Origin: Thermoplasmata archaeon
Lineage (GTDB): Archaea > Thermoplasmatota > Thermoplasmata > Lutacidiplasmatales > UBA184
DNA length: 64,000 bases
Reading direction: 5' to 3'
Assembly (NCBI GenBank): GCA_027314165.1
Contig: DAHVCH010000002.1
Span: 1 to 64,000 of the forward strand
The position numbers and the translations under genes were made by a program. The notes below the pieces were generated by a model that did not search any database, was not told the origin of the DNA, and saw only the letters and a list, made by a program, of their open reading frames with translations. This document shows positions 10,470 through 18,951 of the stretch, piece after piece; position 1 is the first letter of the stretch, and every line of letters begins with the position of its first letter.

Positions 10470-12155
10470 ATGCCCTCGATCCAACCGGGTGCCGACGGGG
10501 TCGAGCTACCCCGCGGCCCGTCGCATCCCGGGGTCTACCTCTTCAAGGCGAAGGACGGCTCGGTCCTCTACATCGGGAAGGCCAGGAACCTCCGCAAGCG
10601 GGTGACCGACCACCTCCGGTTGCAGACGGAGAAGGACGGACACATCACCTCGCACTCGACCGACGTCGAGTTCCTTCCCACGCGGAACGAGCGGGAGGCG
10701 CTCCTCCTGGAGGCCCACCTCATCCGCCAGTACCACCCGCGGTACAACGTCATCTTCCGCGACGACAAGAGCTACCCGTACCTCGCTCTCACGGAAGGGG
10801 AGGCGGTCCCCCGGGTCTTCTTCGTCCGTCGACCGAAGCGCGAGGAGGGGATGACCCTCTTCGGGCCCTACCTGTCCGCGCGTGAGGCGCGCAGCCTCGT
10901 CCGCCTCATCGCCGAGAGCTTCCAGGTCCGAAGGTGCCGGACCCTGCCGAAGCGCGCCTGCCTCTACTACCACCTGAAGACGTGCTCCGCTCCCTGCATC
11001 GGGGCCATCTCCCCGGAGGAGTACCGGCGCCAGGTCGACCGGGCGCGCCTCCTCCTCAAGGGGAAGGTCAAGGAGGTCCTGCCGGGGCTCGAGCAGGAGA
11101 TGCTCGCGGCCTCCAAAGAGGAGGAGTTCGAGCGGGCGGCCGTGCTCCGCGACGCGATACGCGGCATCGGCGACCTGGAGGCTCGCCAGCACGTGGTCGA
11201 CCTGGGACGTGAGCGGACCGACGCGGTGGACATCGCGCTGCCCACCGACGCCACCTCGCTGAGCGCCGCCGTGGGGGTCCTTCGCGTTCGGGAGGGGAGC
11301 ATCTCGGGAGGCGACCCGCACCTTCTGGAGGTGCCCGCGGACCTCGGGTCCCCCACCACCGAGCTCCTTGCGACGTTCCTCCTGCAGTACTACGGGGACG
11401 TGCCCGACCCGCCGAAGCAGGTCCTCCTGCCCGACCGCATCGAGGGTCTGGAGGAGGCGCTCGAGGCGCTGGGGGAGGAACGGGGGATCGGGTTCGTGCG
11501 GGCGAGGGCGGGACGCCCGAAGGAGCTGGTCACGATGGCCGGCCGCATGGCGAGGGCGCACCTCGACGCCCACGCCCGGCCGGCGGCCCCCGATCCGGTG
11601 CTCCGCTCGCTGATGGGGCTCTTGGAGCTCCCGCGCGTCCCGCGGCACATCGAGGGCGTGGACATCTCGCTCATCCAGGGGACGAACGCCGTGGGTTCCC
11701 TCGTGGTCTTCCGTAACGGGGCCCCGTCCAAGGAGGACTACCGCCGCTTCCGCATCCGGACCGTGGAGGGGACCGACGACTTCGCCATGGTCCACGAGGT
11801 GGTGCTCCGACGGTTCCGCCGCCTCCTGGCCGAGGAGGAGAAGCTGCCGGACCTCCTCTTGATCGACGGGGGGAAGGGCCAGCTGGACGCCGCCCTGTCG
11901 GCCCTGAAGGAGCTGGGGGTCGAGGAGGAGGTCCCGCTCGCCTCGCTCGCCAAGCAGCGGGAGGAGGTCTTCCTGCCGGGCCGTTGCAAGCCCGTGGCCG
12001 CGGACCCGAACTCGCCCCCGCTCCTGCTCCTCCGCCACGTGCGCGACGAGTCCCACCGCTTCGCGATCACGTACCACCGGCGCCGGAGGAAGATGGCGCT
12101 GCGGGAGGAAGTCGCCCGAGCCGAGGCCGCGACCTCCCCGGGCGGCGACCGCTGA
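10470..12155 (+). CDS. uvrC: excinuclease ABC subunit C lacking the C-terminal HhH domain
   Basis: UvrC makes the two incisions beside the lesion. The 561-residue protein shows the GIY-YIG nuclease at the N-terminus (PGVYLFKAKDGSVLYIGKA), a cysteine cluster (C...ACLYYH...CSAPC), a UVR helical motif and the RNase H-like 3' half (HIEGVDIS, LLIDGGKGQL, HRFAITYHR). The protein stops about 30 residues after that last motif, so the tandem helix-hairpin-helix domain found at the end of typical bacterial UvrC of about 600 residues is absent. The ATG at 10470 has a ggagg Shine-Dalgarno directly upstream. The gene follows uvrA closely on the same strand. Confidence 0.95.
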   Translation: MPSIQPGADGVELPRGPSHPGVYLFKAKDGSVLYIGKARNLRKRVTDHLRLQTEKDGHITSHSTDVEFLPTRNEREALLLEAHLIRQYHPRYNVIFRDDKSYPYLALTEGEAVPRVFFVRRPKREEGMTLFGPYLSAREARSLVRLIAESFQVRRCRTLPKRACLYYHLKTCSAPCIGAISPEEYRRQVDRARLLLKGKVKEVLPGLEQEMLAASKEEEFERAAVLRDAIRGIGDLEARQHVVDLGRERTDAVDIALPTDATSLSAAVGVLRVREGSISGGDPHLLEVPADLGSPTTELLATFLLQYYGDVPDPPKQVLLPDRIEGLEEALEALGEERGIGFVRARAGRPKELVTMAGRMARAHLDAHARPAAPDPVLRSLMGLLELPRVPRHIEGVDISLIQGTNAVGSLVVFRNGAPSKEDYRRFRIRTVEGTDDFAMVHEVVLRRFRRLLAEEEKLPDLLLIDGGKGQLDAALSALKELGVEEEVPLASLAKQREEVFLPGRCKPVAADPNSPPLLLLRHVRDESHRFAITYHRRRRKMALREEVARAEAATSPGGDR

Positions 12156-12229
12156 ACGGGGCCGCCCCCGGGCCGGGTGCGACCGGGTCTCCCGCGCAGG
12201 AGAGATATGCGCGGGGCCCTCGGGGGCCC

Positions 12230-12667
12230 ATGGAGACCCTAGCGACCTCGGGCGGAGGACGACTGTGCGCGGTCCGGCTGGACCCCGGCGAGGATGTCCT
12301 CGGACGGCTCGCCGAGATCGTGGAGCAGCGGGACATTCGCGGGGGGTTCGTGACCGTGGGGATCGGGTCCCTTCGGGACACGACGCTCGGGTTCTTCGAC
12401 GGAGAGCGCTACGTCCAGCGGACGTTCCGGGAACCGCACGAGCTCCTCTCGATGACCGGGAGCATCGCGTGGTACGAAGGCAAACCCCACATCCACTTGC
12501 ATGCCCTCCTGGGGGACCCCGAGTACCGCGTCGTCGGAGGACACTTTCACGGCGGAACGGTGGAGATCTTGGTCGAGCTCATGGTGCAGGCCTTCCCGGA
12601 AGGCTTCGCACGGGTCCCGCGCGGGAACGTGCTGAAGGTCCTCTCGCTCCGCCCGGAGAAGGGCTGA
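12230..12667 (+). CDS. PPC/DUF296 domain protein
   Basis: The 145-residue protein is a stand-alone PPC (DUF296) domain. The family signature is visible as HIHLHALLG followed by GGHFHGG, a histidine-rich metal-binding strand pair. In plants the domain is fused to AT-hooks, while prokaryotic stand-alone versions form trimers of uncertain role. The start ATG 12230 lies 24 bp after a TATA-like agatatg, so a leaderless transcript is likely. It follows uvrC on the same strand but has its own promoter. Confidence 0.85.
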   Translation: METLATSGGGRLCAVRLDPGEDVLGRLAEIVEQRDIRGGFVTVGIGSLRDTTLGFFDGERYVQRTFREPHELLSMTGSIAWYEGKPHIHLHALLGDPEYRVVGGHFHGGTVEILVELMVQAFPEGFARVPRGNVLKVLSLRPEKG

Positions 12668-12888
12668 GTCGGTCCAGCGACGCCGAGGGCCGGCACAAGA
12701 GTGCGCCGGTCGCGCGGTGCTCCTCAGATGCAGATGGGCGCACGGGTCTGGGTATCGAGGGCCGCAGCCGAGCGGGCCCGAAGCACGTACCGAGGCTCCG
12801 CGAACCTCTTCGACCGGCTCTCGGCGAAAGCACGGTTGCATGGAGGTCGGGCCCCGTTGGTGCCCCCGTTCCTCCTTCTAGCGGATAG

Positions 12889-12923
12889 GGTTATTTGCCG
12901 GTCCCCTCCCCGAATCCGGGGAG
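12889..12923 (+). promoter_or_regulatory. tRNA-Trp promoter and leader hairpin
   Basis: A TATA-like ggttatttg sits at 12889-12897, about 35-40 bp before the mature tRNA-Trp 5' end. Between them, CTCCCCG (12906-12912) and CGGGGAG (12917-12923) form a perfect 7-bp hairpin with a 4-nt loop, in or just before the 5' leader of the precursor. Nothing else is recognisable in the stretch from 12668 to here. Confidence 0.5.
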
Positions 12924-12930
12924 AGGTAAC

Positions 12931-13112
12931 GGGGACATAGGCTAACTTGGCAGACCAGCGGGCTCCAGTCAGGGGCGTACTCTTCACCGGGTCCCCCTGA
13001 GCAGCACCAACCCTAACGGGTCAGCGGAGACCTTCCACGAAGGTCTATGACGAGTGACTGGAGCGCGCCAAGGAGAGACCCGCATATCGGGGTTCAAATC
13101 CCCGTGTCCCCA
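12931..13112 (+). tRNA. tRNA-Trp (CCA) with 109-nt intron
   Basis: Exon 1 is 12931-12968 and exon 2 is 13078-13112, giving a 73-nt mature tRNA. The acceptor stem is GGGGACA/TGTCCCC, the anticodon stem GCGGG/CCCGC, the loop CTCCAG+A with anticodon CCA, the T-arm CGGGG-TTCAAAT-CCCCG and the discriminator A. The intron (12969-13077) sits after position 37, the canonical archaeal site. A bulge-helix-bulge is partly visible: exon CTCC pairs with GGAG at 13072-13075, with AGT and AGA as the two 3-nt bulges. The intron also holds a hairpin (AGACCTTC/GAAGGTCT) and a 10-nt stretch complementary to the anticodon region. Confidence 0.95.
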
Positions 13113-13561
13113 TCCCCTCCCTCCGCCTCGGCCTGCGCTTCGCTTCCTCCAACCGGGAACCGCAGATAGTCCCTGGTGTTCCTCAGACCTCTTCCTCTCC
13201 TCTCTTGATTCAGCCCAAGTCCCCGGCCGCGCTACGTCATCTCAATCCATTGAGCTCGAGTTTGAGACCTTCGACATTCAGCAACTTCGGAGTACCCACC
13301 TCTAACCCCAAGTCTGACCTACCCTCCCCCCACTTGGGCGTAGGATCCTATCCGGTCCCCTAGGGCCTTTGAATCCAAATTTCTAGGGAAAAGTTTGGAT
13401 TAAAGGCCGGACGGAATCAGTTCAGAAGGCGGCTACGCTCTAGCACGCTAAAACTTGGATTTCCCGACCGGAAAAGTGGGGGCGACATTCGATGAACCGG
13501 TCGACGATGATAGGTCAGTCCCGACCGCCGGCCCCAGGCTCGACAAGGGGCTTCGGAAAGT
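13113..13561. other. gene-poor, less GC-rich stretch
   Basis: No convincing reading frame is seen here on either strand. Base composition is visibly lower in GC than the flanking operons. The only clear structure is the long hairpin at 13364-13408, listed separately. A second copy of the short word TTGGAT occurs near 13455. The stretch begins right after the tRNA-Trp gene, a common integration point for mobile DNA, but I could not find a repeated tRNA 3' end that would mark an attachment site. Confidence 0.5.
13364..13408. repeat. long inverted repeat / hairpin
   Basis: Positions 13364-13379 and 13394-13408 are inverted repeats of about 15-16 bp with one imperfection, around a 14-nt loop. 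The arms carry TTTGAATCCAAA and TTTGGATTAAAGG and extend into GGCC on both sides. The arms are A/T-rich in an otherwise GC-rich chromosome. It could be the remnant of a small inverted-repeat element, a binding site or a transcript end. Confidence 0.65.
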
Positions 13562-13849
13562 TCAAGCAAGTAACCTCCTCCACCACAGAAGCACTGCAAC
13601 CATGAGGAGCCCCCACGAGGCGACAAGCCCTGCTCCACCAATCAGCAAGAGCGATTCCCCCGGGGTCGAGGGAAAGCACGAGGAATGAAACGACGGCGGA
13701 CATCCCCAGCCAGCGCCGACAAGGACAGCCGTAAGCGATGCTATCCCCACCAATGCGGAAGCAACTATGAACCAGCCAGCGCCCACTCCCTCTTGTGGTC
13801 TCAATTGCGACCGTAGTGGAGTTAGCTCGGTCAAGGTCCAATCCTGCAC
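13562..13849 (-). CDS. small membrane protein, unknown
   Basis: The 95-residue product has two membrane helices (about residues 25-46 and 66-88). The loop between them carries two cysteines and ends in a Pro/Ser-rich segment (CPP...SCFPSTP). A basic WWRR lies at the C-terminus. The start is a GTG. No family is recognised. It lies in the lower-GC island between tRNA-Trp and the transposase, with a second small membrane protein on the same strand just upstream (13956-14195). The hydrophobic pattern argues for a real gene, but this is not certain. Confidence 0.5.
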   Translation of the reverse strand: MQDWTLTELTPLRSQLRPQEGVGAGWFIVASALVGIASLTAVLVGAGWGCPPSFHSSCFPSTPGESLLLIGGAGLVASWGLLMVAVLLWWRRLLA

Positions 13850-13955
13850 CGCTCGGCTGTGGAGTTTGATGCCGCATTCGCGAGCCTAATGATAGCCCGG
13901 TGAATGCGGTGTTTCAGCGAGGGGGCCAGTTGCTTGGGCAAGTCGATGTACCGCC

Positions 13956-14195
13956 TCACTTGACGTATCCCATCTGCTTGAGCTTCTGCCAATGACGGGT
14001 TGCAAACACCGCTACTCCAATCATCGCGACGGGGAAGATGACGGCTAGCGGAATCAAGAACAAGGCGGCCCTTTCTCCGAATAGGGGAAGCGCAAGCCCC
14101 AGGTCATACACCTCGAATACCAAACTCATCGCAACTAGCAACGAAACCAAAAAAACGCGAGATCGTATTGGGAGCTGCGAGAAGGTCGGCTTCAA
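13956..14195 (-). CDS. small two-helix membrane protein, unknown
   Basis: The 79-residue product starts at an ATG, has two hydrophobic helices (about residues 13-35 and 43-65) and ends in a basic segment (ATRHWQKLKQMGYVK). There is no recognised family. It lies about 100 bases upstream of the other small membrane protein on the same strand and the two may be co-transcribed. Its codons are less GC-rich than those of the neighbouring housekeeping genes, which fits an acquired island. Confidence 0.55.
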   Translation of the reverse strand: MKPTFSQLPIRSRVFLVSLLVAMSLVFEVYDLGLALPLFGERAALFLIPLAVIFPVAMIGVAVFATRHWQKLKQMGYVK

Positions 14196-14371
14196 GCGAT
14201 GCCCCCACTAAGACACATAGTTTGGATGCTGACCAAGTCTTTGCCCGCAAGTATCGCCCCGCCATTGCCCAGTACCGCAGCAATCCCCGAGTCTGACCGA
14301 AAACCCCTCTTCACGGTAGAAGATTCACCAACTTCTCGCGCGTCCGTCGGCCTTCGCGTCCATGACCAGGG

Positions 14372-15434
14372 TTGAAGGGAGGGACCTCGCGGCGCGAGGT
14401 TGTGTCGACATCCCACCGCAAGGCTTCCCAGCGTACAGCCTCGAGACGGCAGAAAAAGCCACCGCTCAACAAGAAGCAGCCGAGGGCCCGCCGACGGGCT
14501 TCGATGAAGGAGTACCGTCGGTTCCTCCGGACCGGCCTCCTGAGGGTCTACGTAGCCCTGGCCCAAGAGGTGGCCGAAGCGACTCCTCCCTTCTCCGTCA
14601 AGGCCCAGGGTACCCCGGGACTCAATCCCACCGCCCCTCGGGATGTCGTGCGCTTCCTTCTCCTCCGGGCGCTCGAGGGATGGTCGTACGACAAGGTCCA
14701 CAACACGCTCTCCGCGCTCCCCAGCCTGGCGGAGATCCTCGGGTTCACCAAGCCTCCCGAGATCCCTGCTCCTCCGGCCGTAGGCGGTCTGGTCGCGGAT
14801 ACCGGTGTCCTACTGGGAGGCGCTCGTGCGAAGGACCGGGGTCGTGTTCACCCAGGGACCCTGCAACACGGCCGGGGATGCCACCGGCCTCGGGACCCAG
14901 GACTTCGCTCGCTGGATGGACGCCCGGTGTGGCAAAAGTGGGAAGCGGCCCAAGTTCGTGAAGCTCCACGTCCTCCTCGCCACCCGGAAGGCGTGGCCCA
15001 TCTTCCTGGCAGCGAAGGTCACCCCCGGGAACCGAGGAGATGCTCCGGAGCTTCCGGAGCTGCTGGACCGCCTGGACCCCGAACTCGAACTGGGCAATGT
15101 GGCGCTCGACCCGGGCTACCTGACGCGGGGCCGCGTCGAGGCCATCACCGCTCGAGGTGGGCGACCCGTCATCGAGATGAGGTCGAACACCACGATCGAT
15201 CCCAGCGGTCCCCCCGAGTGGAAACGTATGATCCGCCAACAACGGAGGCGCCCCCGGGCTTACGCGAACCGTCTTCGGAGGAGAGATGCGGTGGAGGCAA
15301 CCTTCGGGTCGTTCAAGCGACGGCTGGGCTCCAGGATCCAAAGCCACCGACGACACGCCCAACGGGTAGAGGTCCTCGCGAGGGTCGTCGTGTGGAACCT
15401 GCTGGGGAAGATCTTTCACGATAGGTTCGCGTGA
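14372..15434 (+). mobile_element. frameshifted DDE transposase (IS4/IS5-like)
   Basis: Two reading frames together make one transposase. The first (from 14372, or from ATG 14504) gives the N-terminal helical domain with RDVVRFLLLRALEGWSYDK. The second, open from about 14784 and running to 15434, gives the catalytic core: first Asp in GDATGLGT, second in NVALDPGY, and a late Glu in RRRDAVEATFGSFKRR, as in DDE transposases of the IS4/IS5 group. The frame changes between about 14775 and 14805, where frame +2 passes to +3. This may be an inactivating mutation, a sequencing error or a programmed shift. No terminal inverted repeats could be fixed by eye. Confidence 0.8.
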
Positions 15435-15945
15435 AGCTTCTCCATCGTGTTAGGGAGTTCTCGGGCAGACTCCGGGTAGCCGCCGACGCAAGGGGAACCA
15501 AGCGCACCGTTGGACGCCGCGACCATGATGGCCATATGGCCCGGCGTGAACCTCGCCGAGGTGGTGGGGGGTGTCTGCGTGAGGGTTCTGCTGTTGACCA
15601 CCGAGGTCGCGGGGGCCCCATAGGTGGGGGCTTTGGTCGCGGCGCTGTGAGGATGGTAGAGCAGAATCGAGGAGGCCGAGGTGAGATGGACCGTCGCGAA
15701 GGGCGAAGGTGGATGCTCGTGCGGCTCGTCCTCTCCAGGTTGGAATCTGGGAAGTTCGATCGGGCGTACGCCTCGACCATCCCCCTCTGTTCGGATCCAT
15801 GGGCTCCCCTGGCTCGAGGCGGGCCCGAGAGCGCTTCTCGACAGGTAGATATCCACCGCAATCACAGGCGGGAGAGCCGTCGGAGACCCAGGGCCTCACC
15901 CCACGACTGGTGGCTACCCCTGCGCTGCTCCGTGGGTAGGACCCC
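15435..15945. other. no confident gene between transposase and antiporter
   Basis: This 510-bp stretch has overlapping open frames on both strands and none that I trust. The best candidate is the minus frame ending at 15416, whose C-terminal half (roughly 15416-15700) has a mixed, protein-like composition rich in Ala, Thr and Ser while its N-terminal part looks non-coding. It could be the decayed end of a secreted-protein gene broken by the insertion element. Confidence 0.35.
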
Positions 15946-17397
15946 TTGACGTACCTAGACCTCTCCGGGCCCACGCTCATCGTCGCCCTCCTTGGGGCGA
16001 CCCTGCTGGTCGGGTTCGGGGCGGACTGGCTCGCGGTCCGCTTCCGCGTACCGGACGCGCTGTGGCTCATCGCCTTGGGTCTCCTCGCGGGACCGACGCT
16101 GGGGCTCATCTCCTCCTCGTCCTTGCTCCTGGTCGCGCCGATCCTCGGGACCACCGCCCTACTGCTGATCCTGTTCGATGCCGGTATCGACCTGCGCCTC
16201 TCGCTCATCCGCCCTCTCGCGGGCTCGGCCCTGCTCTTCGCAGTCGCGAGCTACGCCATCGGGGCGATCGTGCTCTTCGGGATCAGCGACCTCCTGCTGT
16301 TCCCGGACCGCCCGACGCTGTCGCTGATCCTGGCGACCTCGCTGGGATGCGTTTCGGGAGCGGTCATCATCCCCCTGTCGCACCGCCTGGGTCTGACCCG
16401 AGGGCTGGGCAGTTTCCTGCAGCTGGATGGCGCGGTGGAGGACGCTCTCGCCATCATCGCGGTCACGACCATCCTCCTGTGGGTCACCCCCTCGTCCCCC
16501 GACCTCACGCTCCGACTGACGCTCTCCCTCGTGCTCCCGCTCCCGGTGGGGATCCTCACGGGGATCGCCGCAGGGCTGGGTTGGCTGCTGTTCCTCTACG
16601 AGTGGCAGACGCGGCGCTTCGCGGCCTTGGCCACGCTCGGTTTCGTGTTCCTCGTCTACGCCGCGACCGAGGCGCTCGGAGGCTCGGGCATCCTCGCCGC
16701 GATCGTCTTCGGGGGGGTCCTCGGGAACGAGCCCATCGTGCGGAGGCTCCTTCGCCGGACGCGGCCGTTCCGGATCTCGAAGGACCTCCGAAGGGTCGAG
16801 CAGGAGATGGGCTTCGTTCTCCGGGCCTTCTTCCTGTTCCTGATCGGCATGTTGGTCGTCCCCGTTCTTCCCAGCCTCACGGAGGGCCTCATCCTCATCG
16901 CCGTACCGATCGTCCTGTATGCCCTCCGGCGTGCGATCTTCCTAGGGGTGAGCCATCCCAAGAAGGCCCCGCGCGGATGGGTCAATCCCGCTTCCAGTCT
17001 CTTGGGCCGAGGATTGACCTCGGCCGTCCTCCTCATCCTGGCGTTCCAGACCCTGCCGAGGACCTCGGTCCTGCTCTTCCCAGCCCTGATGGTGATCATC
17101 GGGACGAACGTCGTCATGACGATCGGGCTCGTCATGGGCATGCCCTCGGTCCCGCGGGAGACCGATGCGGAGCGCAGTTGGGCGTTGGCCCGTGCGGACC
17201 TGCTGTCTCTGGCGGAAGAGGAGGAGACCACGAACGGGGGGGACGTGCCGTCCGCGGGGTCCCCAGCATCGGGGGGCGAGCCGCTTCCAGCTGGCCGCGC
17301 ACCGCCAGAGACGGAGGACCCCGTCCCCGGTTCCGGCAATCAGGATCCCAAACCCGAACGCTCCTCGCAGAAGGATCGCCCGACGCGACAGCGGTGA
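15946..17397 (+). CDS. cation/proton antiporter (Na_H_Exchanger family)
   Basis: This 483-residue inner-membrane protein has about 12 hydrophobic helices over residues 5-395 and the Na+/H+ exchanger pattern. Features include DAGIDLRLSLIR early on, and a helix with LDGAVEDALAII where CPA-type exchangers carry their acidic ion-binding residues (here Glu-Asp where others have Asn-Asp or Asp-Asp). The last 80 residues are a soluble, Pro/Glu-rich tail. It is likely to exchange Na+ or K+ for H+. The start is a TTG at 15946, as the only upstream alternative runs into a stop. The convergent Lsm gene follows. Confidence 0.88.
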   Translation: MTYLDLSGPTLIVALLGATLLVGFGADWLAVRFRVPDALWLIALGLLAGPTLGLISSSSLLLVAPILGTTALLLILFDAGIDLRLSLIRPLAGSALLFAVASYAIGAIVLFGISDLLLFPDRPTLSLILATSLGCVSGAVIIPLSHRLGLTRGLGSFLQLDGAVEDALAIIAVTTILLWVTPSSPDLTLRLTLSLVLPLPVGILTGIAAGLGWLLFLYEWQTRRFAALATLGFVFLVYAATEALGGSGILAAIVFGGVLGNEPIVRRLLRRTRPFRISKDLRRVEQEMGFVLRAFFLFLIGMLVVPVLPSLTEGLILIAVPIVLYALRRAIFLGVSHPKKAPRGWVNPASSLLGRGLTSAVLLILAFQTLPRTSVLLFPALMVIIGTNVVMTIGLVMGMPSVPRETDAERSWALARADLLSLAEEEETTNGGDVPSAGSPASGGEPLPAGRAPPETEDPVPGSGNQDPKPERSSQKDRPTRQR

Positions 17398-17521
17398 GGT
17401 AGGCCCCGCATCCCCGGTCCCGGGGGAGTTCGTCTCCCGCGGGGGAGGCCCGGATGCGGCTTCGCCTGCGGCCCAGCCGCTCGAGAGCCGTGACTCCAGG
17501 AACTCCGCGGGGTCCGGTTGG

Positions 17522-17755
17522 TCAGAGGACGAGGTAGAGCACCGCGTCCCCGCGAATGACCCGGGTCTGGGCTCGCGGGTGTGCGGACGCGGAGCCGGGT
17601 CCGCTCGGCTTACCCTCGGCCGGGCTCGAGAGGATGAGGTTGAAGTGAGGATCGACGTCCACCAGGGTCCCCCGGAACTCGTCGCCTCGGACGGTCTCCA
17701 CGCGTACTTCGCGCCCGAGGTGTTCGCGCAGGGCTCGAAGCAGGTCGCTCGGCAC
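17522..17755 (-). CDS. Sm-like RNA-binding protein
   Basis: The 77-residue product is an archaeal Lsm (SmAP) protein. Sm1 motif elements (VRVETVRGDEFRGTLVDVDPHFNLIL) and the Sm2 motif (RVIRGDAVLYL) are complete. The loop between them is a Pro/Gly/Ser-rich insert. Such proteins form rings of six or seven subunits that bind U-rich RNA. The GTG start at 17755 lies 27 bp from a TATA-like ggtttagg (17779-17786 on the minus strand), a leaderless arrangement. It stands alone between convergent and divergent neighbours. Confidence 0.9.
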   Translation of the reverse strand: MPSDLLRALREHLGREVRVETVRGDEFRGTLVDVDPHFNLILSSPAEGKPSGPGSASAHPRAQTRVIRGDAVLYLVL

Positions 17756-18023
17756 GGCGTGGGACGTACGCTCACATCCCTAAACCTTTCTCATCGCCCT
17801 CTCAGCCCTATCCTGGGGGGCCGGTAGCAGGGGTCCCTCCCCAGGCCCCCACGCCCCCACGCCTGACCCCAGAGCGGCACCCCCGAACCTCCTGGCTCGG
17901 TCCGGTCCCCAAGCGCCATGCGCGTCGAAGTGGACACTTGCGAACGCCGTCCCCTGGGGTCGGTAGAAGATTCCGAGAGCCTCTCGTGCGGTTGGGCGGG
18001 GCGACCCCTCCTCCGAATGCTTC

Positions 18024-18761
18024 ATGCGCCAGCCCATCTCTCTCCCCTCCGTGCCACCAGAGGAATCGCCTCCAAAGATCCTGATCGTGGACGATGATCC
18101 CGACATTCTCCAGCTGCTCGGGGAGACCCTTCGGAACGCCGCCGATTTCCCGAACGAGCTGGTCCTGGAGACCGACCCGAAGTCCGCCTTGGAGCGTCTC
18201 GCACGAAACCCTGCCGACCTGGTCATCTCGGACTACAAGATGCCCGGCATGGACGGCGTTGACCTCCTCCTTCAGGTGAAAGCCCACCACCCGCGCACGC
18301 TCCGCATGCTCATGACCGCCCACTCGACCCAGCAGGCCGCCCTGGCCGCGGTGCTGACGGCCGAGGTCCACAGCTACATCGAGAAGCCGTTCCAACCGGG
18401 GGAGGTCCTTCGCACGATCCGCGACGCCTTCACGCGTCGGGGTGGCTCGACCCAGGGGCTCGGTGGCTTTGTTGACCCGGCCGACCGGGCGCTCGAGCTC
18501 GTCGGAGATCTTCGCCGACGGATGCAGGACGCTCCACCGGAGGCGACCGAGCTCGACCTCACGCTGGCGTTCCCTTCCACCTCGGACTTCAACCACTTCG
18601 CCGCCAGAGCGTTCGAGCTCCACCAAGGCGAGGTCAAGGACATCCACTGGGAAGTGGGGAAGTTCGTCGTCACGGTCTCCTGCCGGCCCGAGGCCGCCCC
18701 TACCGTGGTCCACGACGCGGGCGAGGTCCCACGCGCTGCCCACCGACGCGCGCGCGGCTGA
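18024..18761 (+). CDS. response regulator with uncharacterised C-terminal domain
   Basis: Residues 15-140 form a receiver (REC) domain with the acidic cluster D23-D25, phospho-acceptor D70 in VISDYKMPG, the switch threonine near 98 and K121 in EKPF. The C-terminal 100 residues are not a recognised DNA-binding output. They contain a predicted helix followed by strand-rich sequence (TELDLTLAFPST, KDIHWEVGKFVVTVSCRPE). No histidine kinase is encoded nearby, so this is an orphan regulator. Its output could be a protein interaction. No clear TATA box or Shine-Dalgarno was seen. Confidence 0.88.
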   Translation: MRQPISLPSVPPEESPPKILIVDDDPDILQLLGETLRNAADFPNELVLETDPKSALERLARNPADLVISDYKMPGMDGVDLLLQVKAHHPRTLRMLMTAHSTQQAALAAVLTAEVHSYIEKPFQPGEVLRTIRDAFTRRGGSTQGLGGFVDPADRALELVGDLRRRMQDAPPEATELDLTLAFPSTSDFNHFAARAFELHQGEVKDIHWEVGKFVVTVSCRPEAAPTVVHDAGEVPRAAHRRARG

Positions 18762-18951
18762 CGGACCTGCCAGGGCCCACCCGGTCCTGGCGACGAGGGG
18801 CGATGCGGGGGCCCGTCCCCCCTCGACGGGTTTCGGTCACCCCACGCCCGGCGGGCGGCTCGCGTCGGACAGCGCTGCTCGAGCGCAGATGGGCCGTCCG
18901 TTTCACGACCTCCGGGGGGTTCAAACGCGACCTCGGCCTCGGAGGAAGGCC

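Noticed and set aside
12931-13112. CTGA at 12997-13000 as box D' of a second guide in the tRNA-Trp intron
   Set aside because: The upstream word would pair to the acceptor stem, which is not a known methylation target, and a normal box C' was not found.
14300-15460. Terminal inverted repeats of the insertion element
   Set aside because: Only a 7-base match (cttcacg type) was found between the two ends, too short to support.
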